From Tyto alba (taxonomy: Eukaryota > Chordata > Aves > Strigiformes > Tytonidae), in NCBI RefSeq assembly GCF_018691265.1, contig NW_024881278.1, positions 2,866,001 to 2,930,000 of the forward strand: a stretch of DNA of 64,000 nt, written 5' to 3'. Every line of letters begins with the position of its first letter. Position 1 is the stretch's first letter. The notes below the pieces were generated by a model. The model did not search any database. It saw nothing but the letters and a program-made list of their open reading frames with translations, and was not told where the DNA came from. The translations under genes were made by a program, and so were the position numbers. Positions 1 to 35,995 of the stretch are shown piece after piece.

Positions 1-3000
1 CAAAACAAACCAAAACAGACCATTAGGCCACAGTCATAAAACTAAAGTTTGTTTTTTGATTTTTGTTTTTCCCTCCAGTTAACTTATTGACACTTGTAGA
101 ACCAAATGCTAGCTATGGTTTGAGTTTTTCTTAAAGAATGCCTGATAAGTTACCTTGGAATATGGGCAGATCGGAAGAAATTTTTGTAATAACAAAATAC
201 ATATGAATCAAATCCACGCTATGTTATTTATTGTTGGCTAATAATTTAAGAATAAATCTTCAGCACTCAAAGTGCAACGTTTTGCCTAGGATTACTATCC
301 AAAACAGAGCCGAGAGGATTAAGTGACAACTGAAGCATAATTAGCATCCACAAGGCTGGTTTTTCCCAGGACTGCAGAGAAGTGATGCATCCATTAGGAG
401 TTTTTTGACTTCTTACATTTTTCTTAAGAGTTATTTATGTTCCAGTCAGTTCAAAACTTCATTTTCCTGGTAAATCCATTTGACTGTATTACCATAATAT
501 ATCTAAAAATAAATCCTCATCCTGCCTGCTCCCAGAATTTTTGTTCTTGTTATAATAAAGGCCTGCTTCAGTTTAACTTCTGTGGCAGCTGGATTGGGCC
601 TGGCATTGAAGCTTATTCCTAAACTTTCTCAGCCTACATACATCCAGCACTGTCAGCTTGTTTATGCAGCTGGAAGTCTGCATGTCTGAAAGTGAATTGC
701 ATAAAATTGATGCTTTATGCTTAAAATTCTAGTTAACTCAAGGAAACCTAGTGCTTCACTGCGGACTGAAGGCTGGAATAGAAGTAAACTAGTTGTGGAA
801 CTAGTAAAGGCGAGCCTTAGCTAATTAAGTGAGATGATGTGCCATACAAGAGGCTTGTACTCCTACATGGCACTTACTCCAACTTCAGTTCTTAAGGCTG
901 ATGCCCAGCAGTACATGCAAAAACCTTAAGCTACAGTTCTTAAAAGTGTTTCTGCGTAGATAATCCAAATGACAGGATTGGTTTTGAAAATTCAAACTAA
1001 ACTTGACTTTGCGTTTCTGCTGATGCATTGAAGTTCTATATGTTAATTGACACAGTTCTAATAATTTTAGCTGGTAACCCATTTGCCTTAGCATGTGGCA
1101 AGATGTCAAAACTAGAAGCTTTTGCATTAATTTCTTGCTAGTCTGTGGAGCTCATGGTTCTGTGGTCACAGTTTTGCAGCATAAATTACACTCGTTATTC
1201 TTGTAGTATTCAGAAGAAACTGTAAAATGTGGATAGAAGTGATTAAAGTGGTTTGTAAATAGTCAAACATCCAGAGTCTTACCAGCTCAACCCAGTTCTT
1301 ATGCACTTAGGTAAATAAGTAGAAAGACTTCTTGTTCAGGCTTGCTCTATGTGAACCTGACTGTTTTGCTTGGCTGGCTACTAGGTATTCTCCCTATTAA
1401 CCTTGCCACCCTTTTGTAACTGGTGCATTTAATTATCAGTGGGATGCTTTAAACAGGTAGGGGGACTGATAAGAGCAGGTAATCTGCTTGTTGGGGAAGG
1501 TTGAAAGCAACCATTGACATTTTGGCCTACCTGCTAGTCTTTGACAAGTGGGGCTCCGTGAGAAAATAACTCGGTAACTAGATAAGGTGCTGATTAAAAT
1601 GCTGTTGTTGTATGAAGCGCCCTGGATCACTTAAAATCATTATGTTTAAAAAGAAAGAAAGAAAAAAAAAAAAAAAAGCTATACTTTTTTTTTTTTTAAA
1701 GGAGGGGTGGAGAGAGGACCCCAAGTCTCCCCTCTCTATCCCAGTACATTGTTCAGTGAATTCATGCTAGTTTTATGATTGGAATACATTGTAGTCCGGC
1801 CACCCAGACAGAGGCATTGACTGCTAATATTAACCAAGAACAATAGTGTGGCCATACTGACTGCAGTGAGGATTACAGAACATAATGGGGCCCATCCAAA
1901 AATAATGCTAATACAGGACAAGCAACAGGAAGCAGCAGTAGACTCAGCATTGCTCGGCTCCCAGACAAACCGTGGACTTACTTCACACAATGGCAACTTC
2001 AGCACATTATGTATTCACAGGATACTCATTATTCCAGCAGGCTTGCCAGATCAGAGATCAGCCTGGTTTACTGGATGCTTAAGCGTATGCATAGTTTGGA
2101 TAGCGGTACTTTTGTGTCCTTCATCATTTGGCAGGAGGGTGGCAGTTGTATCGCAGAGAAGGTCTTGACTTCAGTTACTGACTTGGTTTGTGCCAAGGCA
2201 GAATGGGGGGGAAGGTCTCTCCTGGAAGCTGCTAATATAGTTAAATTTGTTTTCACGTCTCCTCCTTTATGTGGCAATGAAGTGTTTACTGGCAGTAACA
2301 GCAATGAAGGAACTACTCAAAATGAAGACTGAAGGAACAGTGTGCTCTGTTTTCATGGGGGCATATTCCGACGAGGCTCTTGGCTGCCTGCTTGAGGTTC
2401 AGCCTCGCTCTTGGCCACGGACTCCGAGGTGTGAGATTGTTACAGCCTAGACTTTGTTTATATATGCAGGGCTGAGAGAGTAACAGCTTTATAGGGTATT
2501 GCCTTAGCCTTATGTAGGCTGGTCCAAAGAAGAGCTTCCTGATGATGTTGCATTTGACAAAGGGTTAAGGGGGTTAGGTTGTTTCCTTCCTTCTCCTAAA
2601 TACGTCTGTGTCTCCTCTGGTTGAGGAACCAGTTGTCTTCAGCTCCTTTGAAGGAGTACTCTGTTGTCAGAGTTGACAGGTTGGCCACGGCACGATGTTG
2701 TGACGCATCTGTGTAGCGTCATCGTGACTTGTCATGTGGCGACGGGGGTACCCGAGTGAGTGCTGCTGACCTTGAGAGGAAGGGGGTTTGTTCCTAGCCT
2801 TGACTCTGCTCAGAGATGCCTTCCCCCTTGGGCACTCTGAAATATGCCTCGGTTTCCCTCTTCCCCACCTGACGCCCTTCCAGCTGAAGGGAGGAGGGCT
2901 CGCTGGAGCTCCTGGCGATTTGCCGTGGCCTGCTGTGACAGCATGCCGGTCTCCTGGCCTTCTTCCCTAGCACGCAGGCAGGGTGCAAGCACCGTTCTCA

Positions 3001-6000
3001 GACTGGTCTTCACAGCTGTGCGTGGCTGGCAGAGCGCGAGGAGAACGCTGCGGGGCTTAACCTGCTCTCCTTGTTTGGCAGAGGAGGAGCAGGCGCAGCA
3101 TTCAGAATGCAAACTTCCCACTGCATTTGTCTAGTCATGGTTTCACATGCTCAGCAAAGCTCTTGCATGGTTTAAACCACAAGGATAGGAGGGAAAGAAG
3201 TTTGACTAGTTGCAGCCTCTTTCAAAAAGGAGGCAGGCCTTTCACTAATGAGCCTGATGTTTTAATCTTGCTCTGTCCCACTGACTCGCAGAATGCCTTT
3301 AGAAGCCAAAGTACAAAACCACCTCTTTTGGGTGGATGTCTGCATGAAGGGAGGGAAGAAGGTAATCAAGCCGAGAGCTTTAAACACCTTCTGCTTACCT
3401 GGAGCTGCTAGTATTTCATTTAAATAAGCAGAAAAGAGGCTGCCTTGCCCTTTCAGACCCTTAAAAGGGATGGTTTCCGATGGATTTGGGGGTCTTCAAA
3501 GCCTTTCTTGAGTTGTATTATCAATGGATCAAGACTAAATCCTGGTGTCTTACTGAGGAAAATGGCCCTTGCACGTTGGTGCTTTCTCTGTTTTTTGGAG
3601 CGTGACCGTAACCATTTCCATCCTCTCATAGCTTAACTCATAGGAGTTTTGTTTAAATGTGACCATGCTGCCCTTCATTCCTCTGGGCTGATCAGACTGT
3701 GGATGTTCTGCAAACTATGCCGGCTTGCCGTTCCTTTCAAGCAGCCTTTCCTCTCCAGCCAGAATCCCTGCCTTCTGGTCAAGCTCAGGTTTACAGTGGC
3801 TAATTGGGTGTGACTCCAGAAAGTTCACTGCTGCCTTGTTGCCTAGGACATTGCTTTGATGGAATAAGGTGCATGATGTGGAATTCTTGTGTCTGGTTAT
3901 ATATATTTATTCAAAGATGGGCAGAGGTCATCTATGGGCATGGGAAAACTTAAACCTCCACGCTGTAAGTAGTCATTCCTGAGATTTCTGAATTGTTGAT
4001 CTATAGAGTGGGGATGATACGCACTTTTAAAAAAATCTGAACAGTACAGTCTTTGCACAGAACTGTTTGGGATTTGGGTTTGGGTTTTTTTTTTTTTTTT
4101 TTTTGGATGGTGGGGGGGTGGGAATTGGCTAGAGGTATGTGATAGTTGGATTGCTGAGGGGGCCTTGCTACTCCTGTTGTGGGGCTGTGGGTGTCTGTGC
4201 CTTTTGTTTAGAAGTGTCCCATCTTGAACCCAAAGTCTTGTCCATTCTTTGCCTCGTGCTGAGAGGGACAGAGCCGAGAGATTAAACTGCCATTCTTTGT
4301 ATCATCCCTTTTCAGGGCAGCGATTCTTCATTTAAAATATTCAGATTTCAAAGAAAGGGGCACGTAGAAACAAGGGAATTGCTAGGGTAGGTCTATTCCC
4401 CCTGCCTTTTGTTTCCATCCAGTTAAGCAGAAGCATCTCTTCTCTTTAAACAAACTCCTGTGCGGTGGTGGAAAGTGGTCACACAAGTATCTAGCAACAG
4501 TAGCACTTAAAGCAAGGATTCAGCCTTTCCTTTCCTTAAGGGCTAGGTGTGTTGGTAAACAGTCCTGAGAACCAACCGGGAACTGTTGCTATGAGTTTAG
4601 ACAAAATATCTTCCAAAACAATTATGCAAGGCCAAAAGGAAAACATCCTTAACTTTATTGGAAGTAGTGCTAGTTGCCATAATTCATTCTCTGTATCATA
4701 GTATTTTTTTCAAGCTTGCAGTAACATGTTGTGCTTGTGCTTCTCCGTGTTGGTAATTAAAGCAGTGAGGAAGCACCTAAGATAGTGCAATCTGTATCTA
4801 GAATATGGCTCTGAAGCTCTGTTCTGGTTTTGTTTGTTGTTTTTGTTTGGTTTTGGTTTGGTTTTGTTTTGGTTTTTTTTACCTCAGACTTGTATAAGAA
4901 CTTCTTAAATCTGCTTTAAACAGTGTTAAATGATCATGTTGTGGTTTATTTTATTTTCAGAGTTTCTTTCAAGCTGACAGATTTGGTCTAGAATAGTAAT
5001 GAACAAAAGTAACTTTCATGAAATATTAACCAAAAATGGCTTGGGCCAATGGAGCCTCTGCATAGAAGTTTGGGTACATGTCTCGGCTTGCCCAGCTTTG
5101 CTTACTTTGGAAGCATTTTCCCACAGTTATCAGTGAACGAAATGGTATCCTAGGCTGCTTTGAATATGAAACATATTTAGGCTGTATTGCAAGCCAGTGT
5201 CTGTCACAAACTAGGTTTTCATTCGGAGGCTGCATGCTGTGTCCAGTCGTGAGAAAGCAATCTGCTTCAATTTTTTTTTTTCCTTTTTTTTTTTTTTTTT
5301 CCCTCCTCTCCACTTAAGGAATTTGAGGCCTGCCTTACACTTGCACCTTGTAGCAGCTTACTCTCAGAACTGGTTTTTAGTTTCTGTTACATAAAAGGTG
5401 TTAAGCACTGCAGACCACAAATGAGCAGACTAACTGAGTGCAGATATGGTTAAGAAGAAATAAAACTTAAGATACACAGCTTGAATGGCAAAGCATCCAA
5501 ACCTTTCATTGAGAGTTTTTATTTGTTCTATTATTACTCTGCTCACCAGAAGGATGGTACACTTATTACTTCATTTATAATTATTATTATACTTTTCAAG
5601 TCACTTTTTTTTTTTTTTTTTTTTTGGTGGGAGGACAGCGGGGTGTATGTATGTGCGTTTTGTTTTGGTTTTGAATTATTCTGTAAGTTTGGATATGGCT
5701 GGCTAAATGACAATTATGAAAGATACAGCCTGGATAATAATATCTCAGAGTAGAGCTGGGGGAGGAGAAGACTTTTTAATGGCTCTTGTTCTCAAGTTAG
5801 GATTGAAGATAAAGGTGGCTTAGATGTAATAGCTGGCAGCTTTCCAACCCATGGAGTCACTTTAGTTAGTTTATGCTTATGATTATTATTACTGGAGTGC
5901 TAGCGAGCTCATTGGCAGATTAGTGCATCTGTAAATGTGACACGGGGTGGATAGCGCGTCTTCCCTTTCCCTGCTCTTCCAAATAGTCTGATCTTAGTCT

Positions 6001-6656
6001 TTGTTTTACAATGAGTCTCTCTCACCCCACCCCCTTCCCACATCCATCAGTTCTTCCCTCGGTTACCTGATACTTGTGGGAGCTGCGATGGCCCTCATGC
6101 AGACAAAGCTTTCAAAGGGGGTGCTGAAAAGCAAAGTCCCGAGAGATTGCGCTGTCAAGGCAGAGCACAGTAATCTTAGCAACACTTCTTGCTTTCAGGA
6201 TGGTTGGGGGAAGGGACATCAAGACTATTTTTTCTGTAACAGAATTCTTTTGAAGCAGTTTTTGAGGGGTGGGGGTTTGGCTCTGGGTGTTTTGATGCTG
6301 CTATGCTAGCCCGGTGTTTTCGGTCCTCCATGTGCAGTTCTTCCACACGTGCTTCGCTGTGGCCGCAGCACGGTGTCAAAGGCTGTACTTCCTGGTTAAG
6401 TACGTAAGATGCATTAATGATGACAAAGATGAGCTATCCAAGGTGAAAGGTTTTCTAAGTCAGACTGGATAAGGTAGCTTAGTGGCTTCCAAGAAGATCA
6501 TGTTTGTCTCAAGTATTACCTGTTACCTATTTATGTTTTCAAGTATTCCATTTGAGGGCAGAGACCAGGAATTTTCTTTTTAATTTTTTTTTTTTTTTTT
6601 TTTTTTTGTCTTAGTCATGTGTGGCTTTGAAACTAACTCTTATTTCTCTTTTGCAG
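1..6656 (+). other. JAG1: JAG1 intron 2 (partial)
   Basis: No coding sequence resembling JAG1 exon 2 or any other gene was recognised. The stretch is AT-rich with several T-runs (4085-4104, about 5285-5300, about 5607-5625), GTTTT-type simple sequence at about 4827-4880, and a locally GC-richer part at 2690-3100. Open frames here are short and without recognisable domains. Confidence 0.8.
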
Positions 6657-29222
<22,566 letters not shown>

Positions 29223-29854
29223 CAGACAGAGGGGTGCTGCCATGCAGGGCCTTTAAACAGCATTGTAAAGGCACTCAAGAGCTTGTAGTTCTTAAACTGT
29301 TGTGTAATATTTGAGTCTAAGGCTATTATTTACTTAGAATCCCTGTGTTAATTTAAGTTTTGACAAGCTGGCTTACACTGGCAATGATAGTTGCTGTGGT
29401 TGGCTGGAATACCAAGTGCTGCATTTCACATCTATGCAAAACTAGTCAAAAGTGCCCTCATGTAAATTCAGCTGTAGCTGATACATCACGGAAACGTTTC
29501 AGAAGGTATCACATAGCCTTATTACTCTTCCTTAGTGTTGGTTTCTTTTTTTTTTTTTTTTTTTTTTTCTCTGCCAGATGTCCCGATTTATACAGTTTCT
29601 TTAGAATAATACATTTTATTTATATTTATTGAATTTGAGTTTTTTGTATATTGGTTTTATGGTGACGTACAACTAGTTCTGTATTTGAAAGTGCCTTTGC
29701 AGCTCGGAACCACAGCAACTATCAAAAATAAGTTTATTATTTATTTTTTTATTGTATTTTTGTTGGGGGCGGGTGGGGGGAACTTGTCAGCAGTTGCTGG
29801 TAAATGAAGAATTTAAAGAGGAAAATGTGTCAAAAATAGAAGTTTGTATAGATA

Positions 29855-29862
29855 TGTAAATA
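29855..29862 (+). promoter_or_regulatory. Pumilio-type element TGTAAATA in JAG1 3'UTR
   Basis: It matches the UGUANAUA consensus on the sense strand in an AT-rich part of the 3'UTR. Chance occurrence in such sequence is not unlikely. Confidence 0.3.
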
Positions 29863-30552
29863 ATTCTTTTTTTATTAATCACTGTGTATATTTGATTTAT
29901 TAACTTAATAATCAAGAGCCTTAAAATATCATTCCTTTTTATTTATATGTATGTGTTTAGAGTTGAAGGTTTTTGATAGCATTGTAAGCTTGTGGCTTCT
30001 CTATTTTGAATTTATTTTCTTGTTACATGTTGCCTATATGCCAAAACTAAGGTGTTCTAAAATAGTTTATTTTTAATAGGATGGGCTTTCATGCCTTGAT
30101 GCTGGTTTTTGTACAATGTCGAACGTTTGAAACACCTTCCATAGTATCACTTTAAGACTATTTGTAAGTACTGACTGAGGCAGTTTAGATAATTAGACTA
30201 GAAAATTTTTTTTTGCTGCTTTAGACTTGAAAAACGAGTGACAGGCAGATAATCTGCTAAGAGAAGCAGTTTAAGGGAACAAAACTGAGCTATTACTTTA
30301 TGTAGATGAAATGTGAGTGGTTGCATGTAATTAAAATATCAAATTAGCGTGTGAAGTTGGAAACACAGCAATCTTATTTTGTAAATTCTAATTATTTTCT
30401 TTTTCTCACCATGAATATGTAATACTGAACCACTTGTAGATTTGACTTTTTTTGTAATCTACTGCATTTAGGGAGTATTCTAATAAGCTAGTTGTTGAAT
30501 ACTTGAACAGTAGAATGTCCAGTAAGATCACTGTGTAGGTTTGCCATAGATT

Positions 30553-30560
30553 ACACTGCC
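30553..30560 (+). promoter_or_regulatory. Putative miR-34/449 target site in JAG1 3'UTR
   Basis: ACACTGCC pairs with positions 2-9 of the miR-34 family. JAG1 is an established miR-34a target in mammals. A single 8-base match is weak evidence by itself. Confidence 0.45.
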
Positions 30561-30721
30561 CGCCTTAACGAGTGAGGAAATCAAAGTGCTATTACGACGT
30601 TTAAGATCAAAAGGCTTATAAACATAGTCATCTCGGTGGTTACCCATTGAGATCATGAAGATACCTTGTATTGTGATATTAGTGTTATATGAAAATGCAT
30701 CTTTGATGTGTTGTTCCTGGC

Positions 30722-30727
30722 AATAAA
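30722..30727 (+). terminator. JAG1: JAG1 polyadenylation signal AATAAA
   Basis: A canonical AATAAA lies about 1.5 kb after the JAG1 stop, followed within 30 bases by T-rich and TTTTTTTGT-like sequence suitable for a downstream element. I saw no earlier canonical hexamer in the 3'UTR. Confidence 0.8.
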
Positions 30728-32689
30728 TCTTGAAAAGTAATATTTATTAAATTTTTTGTATGAAAACATAAAAGAGCGTGGAGATTATTGAGCTCGGAGG
30801 CGCTCCCGACGAGGCAGGTCCTGGTTGACGTTTCCCAGACCTGCCCCAGCCCTCGGTGGAGGCCGTGCGGGACGGTTCCACGCTCCCCTCTGGCTCTGGA
30901 CCAGGCTCGAGGGGTTGGAGAGCAGCAGCAGGTCCCTTGTTCTCCGCGCCTCTGCGGATGGCAGAGGAGGAGGAGGAGGAGACAAATTGTGCAACGAGTT
31001 GACTCGGCACGGGCCAAGGAGCTAGGAACCAAATCTAAGTAGCTAGGCAAGACACAAACTGCTGAGCTGGACGGGAAAGGATCCATAGATTATTCTGATT
31101 TCAGAGGGGCAGAAAGTGCTTTGGAAGGCATAAAATCAACTCCTGAACTCTTCCACAGGCGGGCTGCCTAACGCTTAACTAACTACCAGCCGCCCCTCCC
31201 GCCTCCGAGGGGCTGGGCGGGGAAGTAGGGGCTGGCTGGCGGGTGGCTGCTGCTCCCGATTCAGCGCCTTTCCTCGAGGAAGCGGCACCTTTGTTTTGGT
31301 AAGGTGCTGGTACAAATCTGAAGGGACAACTGACGGTGTGGAACGCCTCAACTGAAAGATCATGTGAGATAGGGTCAGGCTGCTGCTTGGACTTCAGCTT
31401 AAGCCAGCCCACTGCATAGTTAGGCCTTTTCATCCCTGTTTTATTTGTAGTAAAATACAGATAACTTTATATAATAAAGATTGCTGCAATATGAATACGC
31501 TGAACGCTTCCAAAATCTGTTCTGTACCTTCTTTACAGCTGTCTAAAAAAAAAAAAAAAAATTCTATAAAACCTATTTAGTGTTACTTTTTATTTCAAGC
31601 TTGCTTTAAAAGGAGCTTTCTAACTCGTCCCTAGACTGCCGCGACAGGGGGGGCTGCTCCTACTCTCGGCCATCCCATGCCACATCACTTGAGCCCTGGA
31701 GAACCCGCAGTTTACTGCCCGCTGAATGGGAAGATTAACTTCACCTGACCACTTCAATAATTCCTCCTCAAACAAAGCCCGTGAGTATTTCTTTCCCGTT
31801 GTTCCCGGACTTCTACAATCTGCAATAAAGCAAACAGATCGCGTCTAAAAAAGCCGCTTAAAGAGAACAGACTCCTCCACCTGCCTCAGAAGTACAAAGC
31901 GAGGCCGTGAGCTGAACGCTTTTCCGTACTTTTAATGTTGAACTAACCATCTTCCCGACGTCTCCTGTTCACATCGTAGGTCTCAAATTCAACGACGCAG
32001 GAACCCACTCCCTCTTCTAAATGACTGAAACATTTAGACCTGAAGTTGTGGGAGTAAATCTGAGTCTGCCTTCTACTGAGCAGAAGCAAAATAACATAAA
32101 GCGGGGCTTTTGCTCATCCTGGGAAGACGTGTATGACAGGGGGCTTCAAAACCTACTGAGACAAATTCTAATCACAGACTTAATAACTCAGAATAGATCT
32201 CTGAAGACTCCCTGTGCAGCAAAACGACGTCTGCAAAACTGCTATGATGGTATTTTTTTTTTTTTTTTTAAATTATCTCCTCGTATCTCAGCGGTAGGTT
32301 CAAAATTTACACTGGGGAACAGAACACAAAAACCGCCTTCCAAACCCCAGCACCACCAGCAAGCTGGGAGCTGGCTTATCAAGTGTTTTCTGTTGTCACG
32401 AAAACAAACAGGAACACGATGTTTAAGGCTTTCCCAATAGAATACCATTTATTTTTCTGGAAATTGTACTTTGCCAGTTCACGGTTTACTACTCAGGGAA
32501 GACAAATTCTGCTTGGTCAGGCGAAGTTTCCAGCTGCTAGTGTGTGTCTGTTCTCCGGCTCCTTATTCAGCTAAGAACTGAAAAATGTGTGTTTCCCAGG
32601 CTTCCATTTAAACATAGGAGCTTTAAAAAAAAAAAAAGAAAAAATAAAATTACTTACTGCCCTTAGCACCCTCCGCTTTGCTCCACCTG

Positions 32690-33740
32690 CAGCTCATTGA
32701 ACCCGTCGAAGCTGGGTTTGGTTCAACCCGAGCCGAGCGCAGCCACATCAAAGCCTCTGCCCCTCTTAAGAGGACAGGGCCCGTCTTACGCAGAGGGAAC
32801 TGGCGAAAAGGCGCCGGTCGGGCACGTTCCATCAGCCGAGGCGTTCACGTCCCTGGGGGAAAGGCAGCCTTGGGAGCAGCTCTTTGCTAACAGGAGCGAA
32901 CGACTAGTGCTTGTACACGCGGAGCCCAGCGAGCGACTGACGTAAACCCAGTTCGGGGCCTGAGCAGGAGGCGGGCATCTCCACGCCATTTCGCTGAGGG
33001 GGCTCCTTCCCTCCCCACAGAAACTCCGCTTGCCCTCACCCCAGCCGGCACGCCTGCACAGCGAGAGTCAGGATCACCGATCAGTGCTCTGCCCGGCTAG
33101 AAAACGTACAAGGTTCTGCTCTCCCTTGCTCCTTGAAGGCTGCACGATGGAGGTTCCTACCGGCCGCTGTCGGCCCCGGCCCCTCGCCCGGCCGGGGCCC
33201 AGCCCCGCCGCCCTGGCCCTTTGCTGAGCCCCTCGGGAACAAGTCGCAGGGCAGAGGCCCCACGGTTTTGTTAGCGTACGCGAAGACGAGAAGTTCTGAC
33301 GAGGGAAGTGCCAAATTCAGCCTTTTCCTCCCCAGAAGATGGAAGTGATTGCGTAAGCTTCCCCCTCCCCTTCTAAACAGAGCAAGAATATTCGAGTACG
33401 CTTCAGGACTTGGCAGCTTCCCCTTTCCCAGCACCGACAACAGCGGCCGTTCATCAGGGTTACTGTGCAGCACCGCACACGGCATTCGCTTCCAAGGGTT
33501 GGGGGGGGGAAAAAAAAAAAAACAAAACAACAAAAAAAAATGTATTTTCCTAATAGCTGTGCAAGAATGAATCCCAGCTTCTGGGGGTGAGGAGGAGGGA
33601 AGCGGCGAAGGTCCTGCAAGGTGTGTGAACGGAGGCTGAGGCCGGCTCAGCCCGCGCTGGGGCAGCGGAGGAGCCGTGTGGTACCGGCCAGGGCGGCAGA
33701 GCAGAGCCCCAGCCCAGCTCTGCCGGCGAGAGCCTTCTCT
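32690..33740. promoter_or_regulatory. CpG-rich intergenic patch
   Basis: Many CpGs, for example CGGCCGCTGTCGGCCCCGG and CCCGGCCGGGGCC near 33160-33200 and GCGGCGAAGG near 33610. It lies between two 3' ends, not at a known promoter. No open frame with recognisable domains is present. Confidence 0.4.
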
Positions 33741-35559
33741 GTGATGTGCAAATTGCTGCCACCAGTTGCTCTACCGGGTGGAGAAATAAATCTCCCTTCT
33801 TTTCATTCTAGGGCTATGAGATCATATTAATATTAAAAAGGGGCATGCCCATCTCTAGAATTAGAGCTCAAGACTCTTCTCTTTAATGATCTGATGCATA
33901 AATCAAAAAAAGATAATTACTACGGCAGCAAATAAAGCAGTTATGGAGCTAAACTACCCGTTCCTACTACTGAAGTACTATGTTTCAGCTACACTAAAGG
34001 CTCTAACTGACAGAATGGCAGAAAATCAGTGAAATTCTCCTTCAAAAAAGGTGCACTGTCAGCTCCCCCACAGGAACCAATTCCCAGCTCTGGAATCATT
34101 TAAATGGATATTAAAGGAGGTAGGATGGTGGAGGTTAATTCCCTGGGCAATCTCCAGGTTGCAACTGAAATGCCCTGCAACGCTACATCATTTTCACAAC
34201 TCATTTATGATTTCTCAGCGTTAGCCATCAAAAACCAACCAACCAACCAGTTCCCATCTAAAAACGTCACCTTCTTGCCACTGTGGAAAGGACAAGGTCG
34301 TGTGTTACCAGGTTCCATTTTAATTCTCCGGGGAAAAAAGTGACCACAATGGAAAAGCTGTCTTTAAAAATACTTGAAGTAGTTGATGACAGAATTTGTA
34401 GTGCAAGTTCCTTCACCAGCTTGCGTTACCATGAAGAAATTGCTCACCCTCAACTGTCAAAATAAGCATATTCATATCCCTCCCAGGTTCAGCTGCAGAA
34501 CGCTTTGATATCCCTTGGATGAAAGGCTCCGCGCGCTGCTGTTCTCCCGTCCCACATCTTCCCTTTCACATCGGTTTGCGGACGCTAGCTAATGTTTATC
34601 AGAGAAGGGTAACAAAAAAAAAAAAAAAAAAAAGGCAGAAAGCAAAGAAGTGAGGAGTGCCTTTTAGGAAAGCTGATGGCTGAGGCCAACCCACACCTCC
34701 CACTGCTAGCAGCTCTTGATACCATGAACTCAGTTCGCCCAAGCCTGTGTTAGAATGTTGTAATACAGTACGAAACCTGTTATTAGGTGCCGATACAGGC
34801 AAGGAGATAACTACTAACATGCAATCTGGAACAGTCTAACTGCATTCTACATCCTTCCTAGTCCAATTGCAAACGAAAAAATATTTCCTCCGTCCTTTTC
34901 CTTAAAAAATAATTCATTTTCCAGTCATAAAGCCGATGAGACGTTGATATAGAAATGTCAATTAAAACTCAGCCAATGCGACCCACGTGCAGAGTGACGA
35001 GAGGAAGGGAAGTTCACACTGACAAAATAAACGCCTGCAGAAGGCTACTTAACACCTCACTTGGTCAAAAAACTTCTGTCGCCAGGAAAAGTTTTGGTGC
35101 TTAAAGTTTTCCTTTTTTTGTCAGAAACAGGTGCTCTTGAAATTACTCAAGTCGAGCATAACACAGAAACGCAGCTATGCCACTGTAATAACACACCAAC
35201 ACACGCTCGAGACCCTGGTGTGCAGAACTACAACCTGACAGATAATATCAGAACTAGCACAAAGCTTATTACTCAAAACAACTCTTGTGATAGTTAAAAC
35301 CTTCCTACTGATCAACACTGGGCAAGGGAGATTTTACAGCAGCCTGCTTCCTATTTATAAATAAATACGTAAAAGGCTGGTCTAGCTTTTGATGTGTGTT
35401 TAAAGACAAAAGTTCACTAAACAAATATTTTTAACTGCTTTGATGTAAAGAATAATGGAAACGATAGACTGAACACATTAGAAAGTGTTTGGCTGGGAAA
35501 GGACTGTTTCACTATCAGCAAACAGCACAGGCCAAATTAACCAGATAATTCATTTAAAA

Positions 35560-35610
35560 AACAAAACAAAACAAAACAACCCAAACAAACCAAACAAAAC
35601 CAAAACCAAA
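35560..35610. repeat. CAAAA/CCAAA simple repeat
   Basis: Imperfect units of CAAAA, CCAAA and CAAAC. Low complexity. Confidence 0.85.
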
Positions 35611-35969
35611 GCTGGCTGGTTTGGAACAGAGAGTTATTTCTCTTTAAGCCAAAGGTGTATTTTTCAACGTGGGCGCTGCATTGTCAGCTTTAGCCAGTCT
35701 CAGACCTACACCTCTTTCAGAGGAGTTAAAAGAAGCTCTAAAAATGAAAAAAAGCCAACATAGCAAACACACACAAAAGAAAAAAATGAACCAAAGGAAC
35801 TGTTTCTGTGCTTCAATGGCAGTTTCAGAACAGGACAGAGCCTTAAATATTTATTACTTTTAACAGAAAGCCATGCTAATGCTGCTCAGAAGCTAACTGG
35901 CAATAGACAGCCCCAGCCAAGACTTGCTAACTGTTAATTTTACTCTAGCTCAGTTTGCAGCTTGCTTTC

Positions 35970-35995
35970 TTTTTTTTTTTTTTTTTTTTTTTTTT
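35970..35995. repeat. Poly-T run, 26 bases
   Basis: A T26 homopolymer in the intergenic region. Confidence 0.9.

Larger units (their letters stand above)
29223..30745 (+). other. JAG1: JAG1 3' untranslated region
   Basis: About 1.5 kb of AT-rich sequence follows the stop and ends near the AATAAA at 30722. It contains many AUUUA pentamers (for example around 29610-29640 and 29730-29750), one Pumilio-type UGUAAAUA (29855-29862) and a miR-34 family seed match (30553-30560). These point to post-transcriptional control. The exact cleavage site is inferred. Confidence 0.85.
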
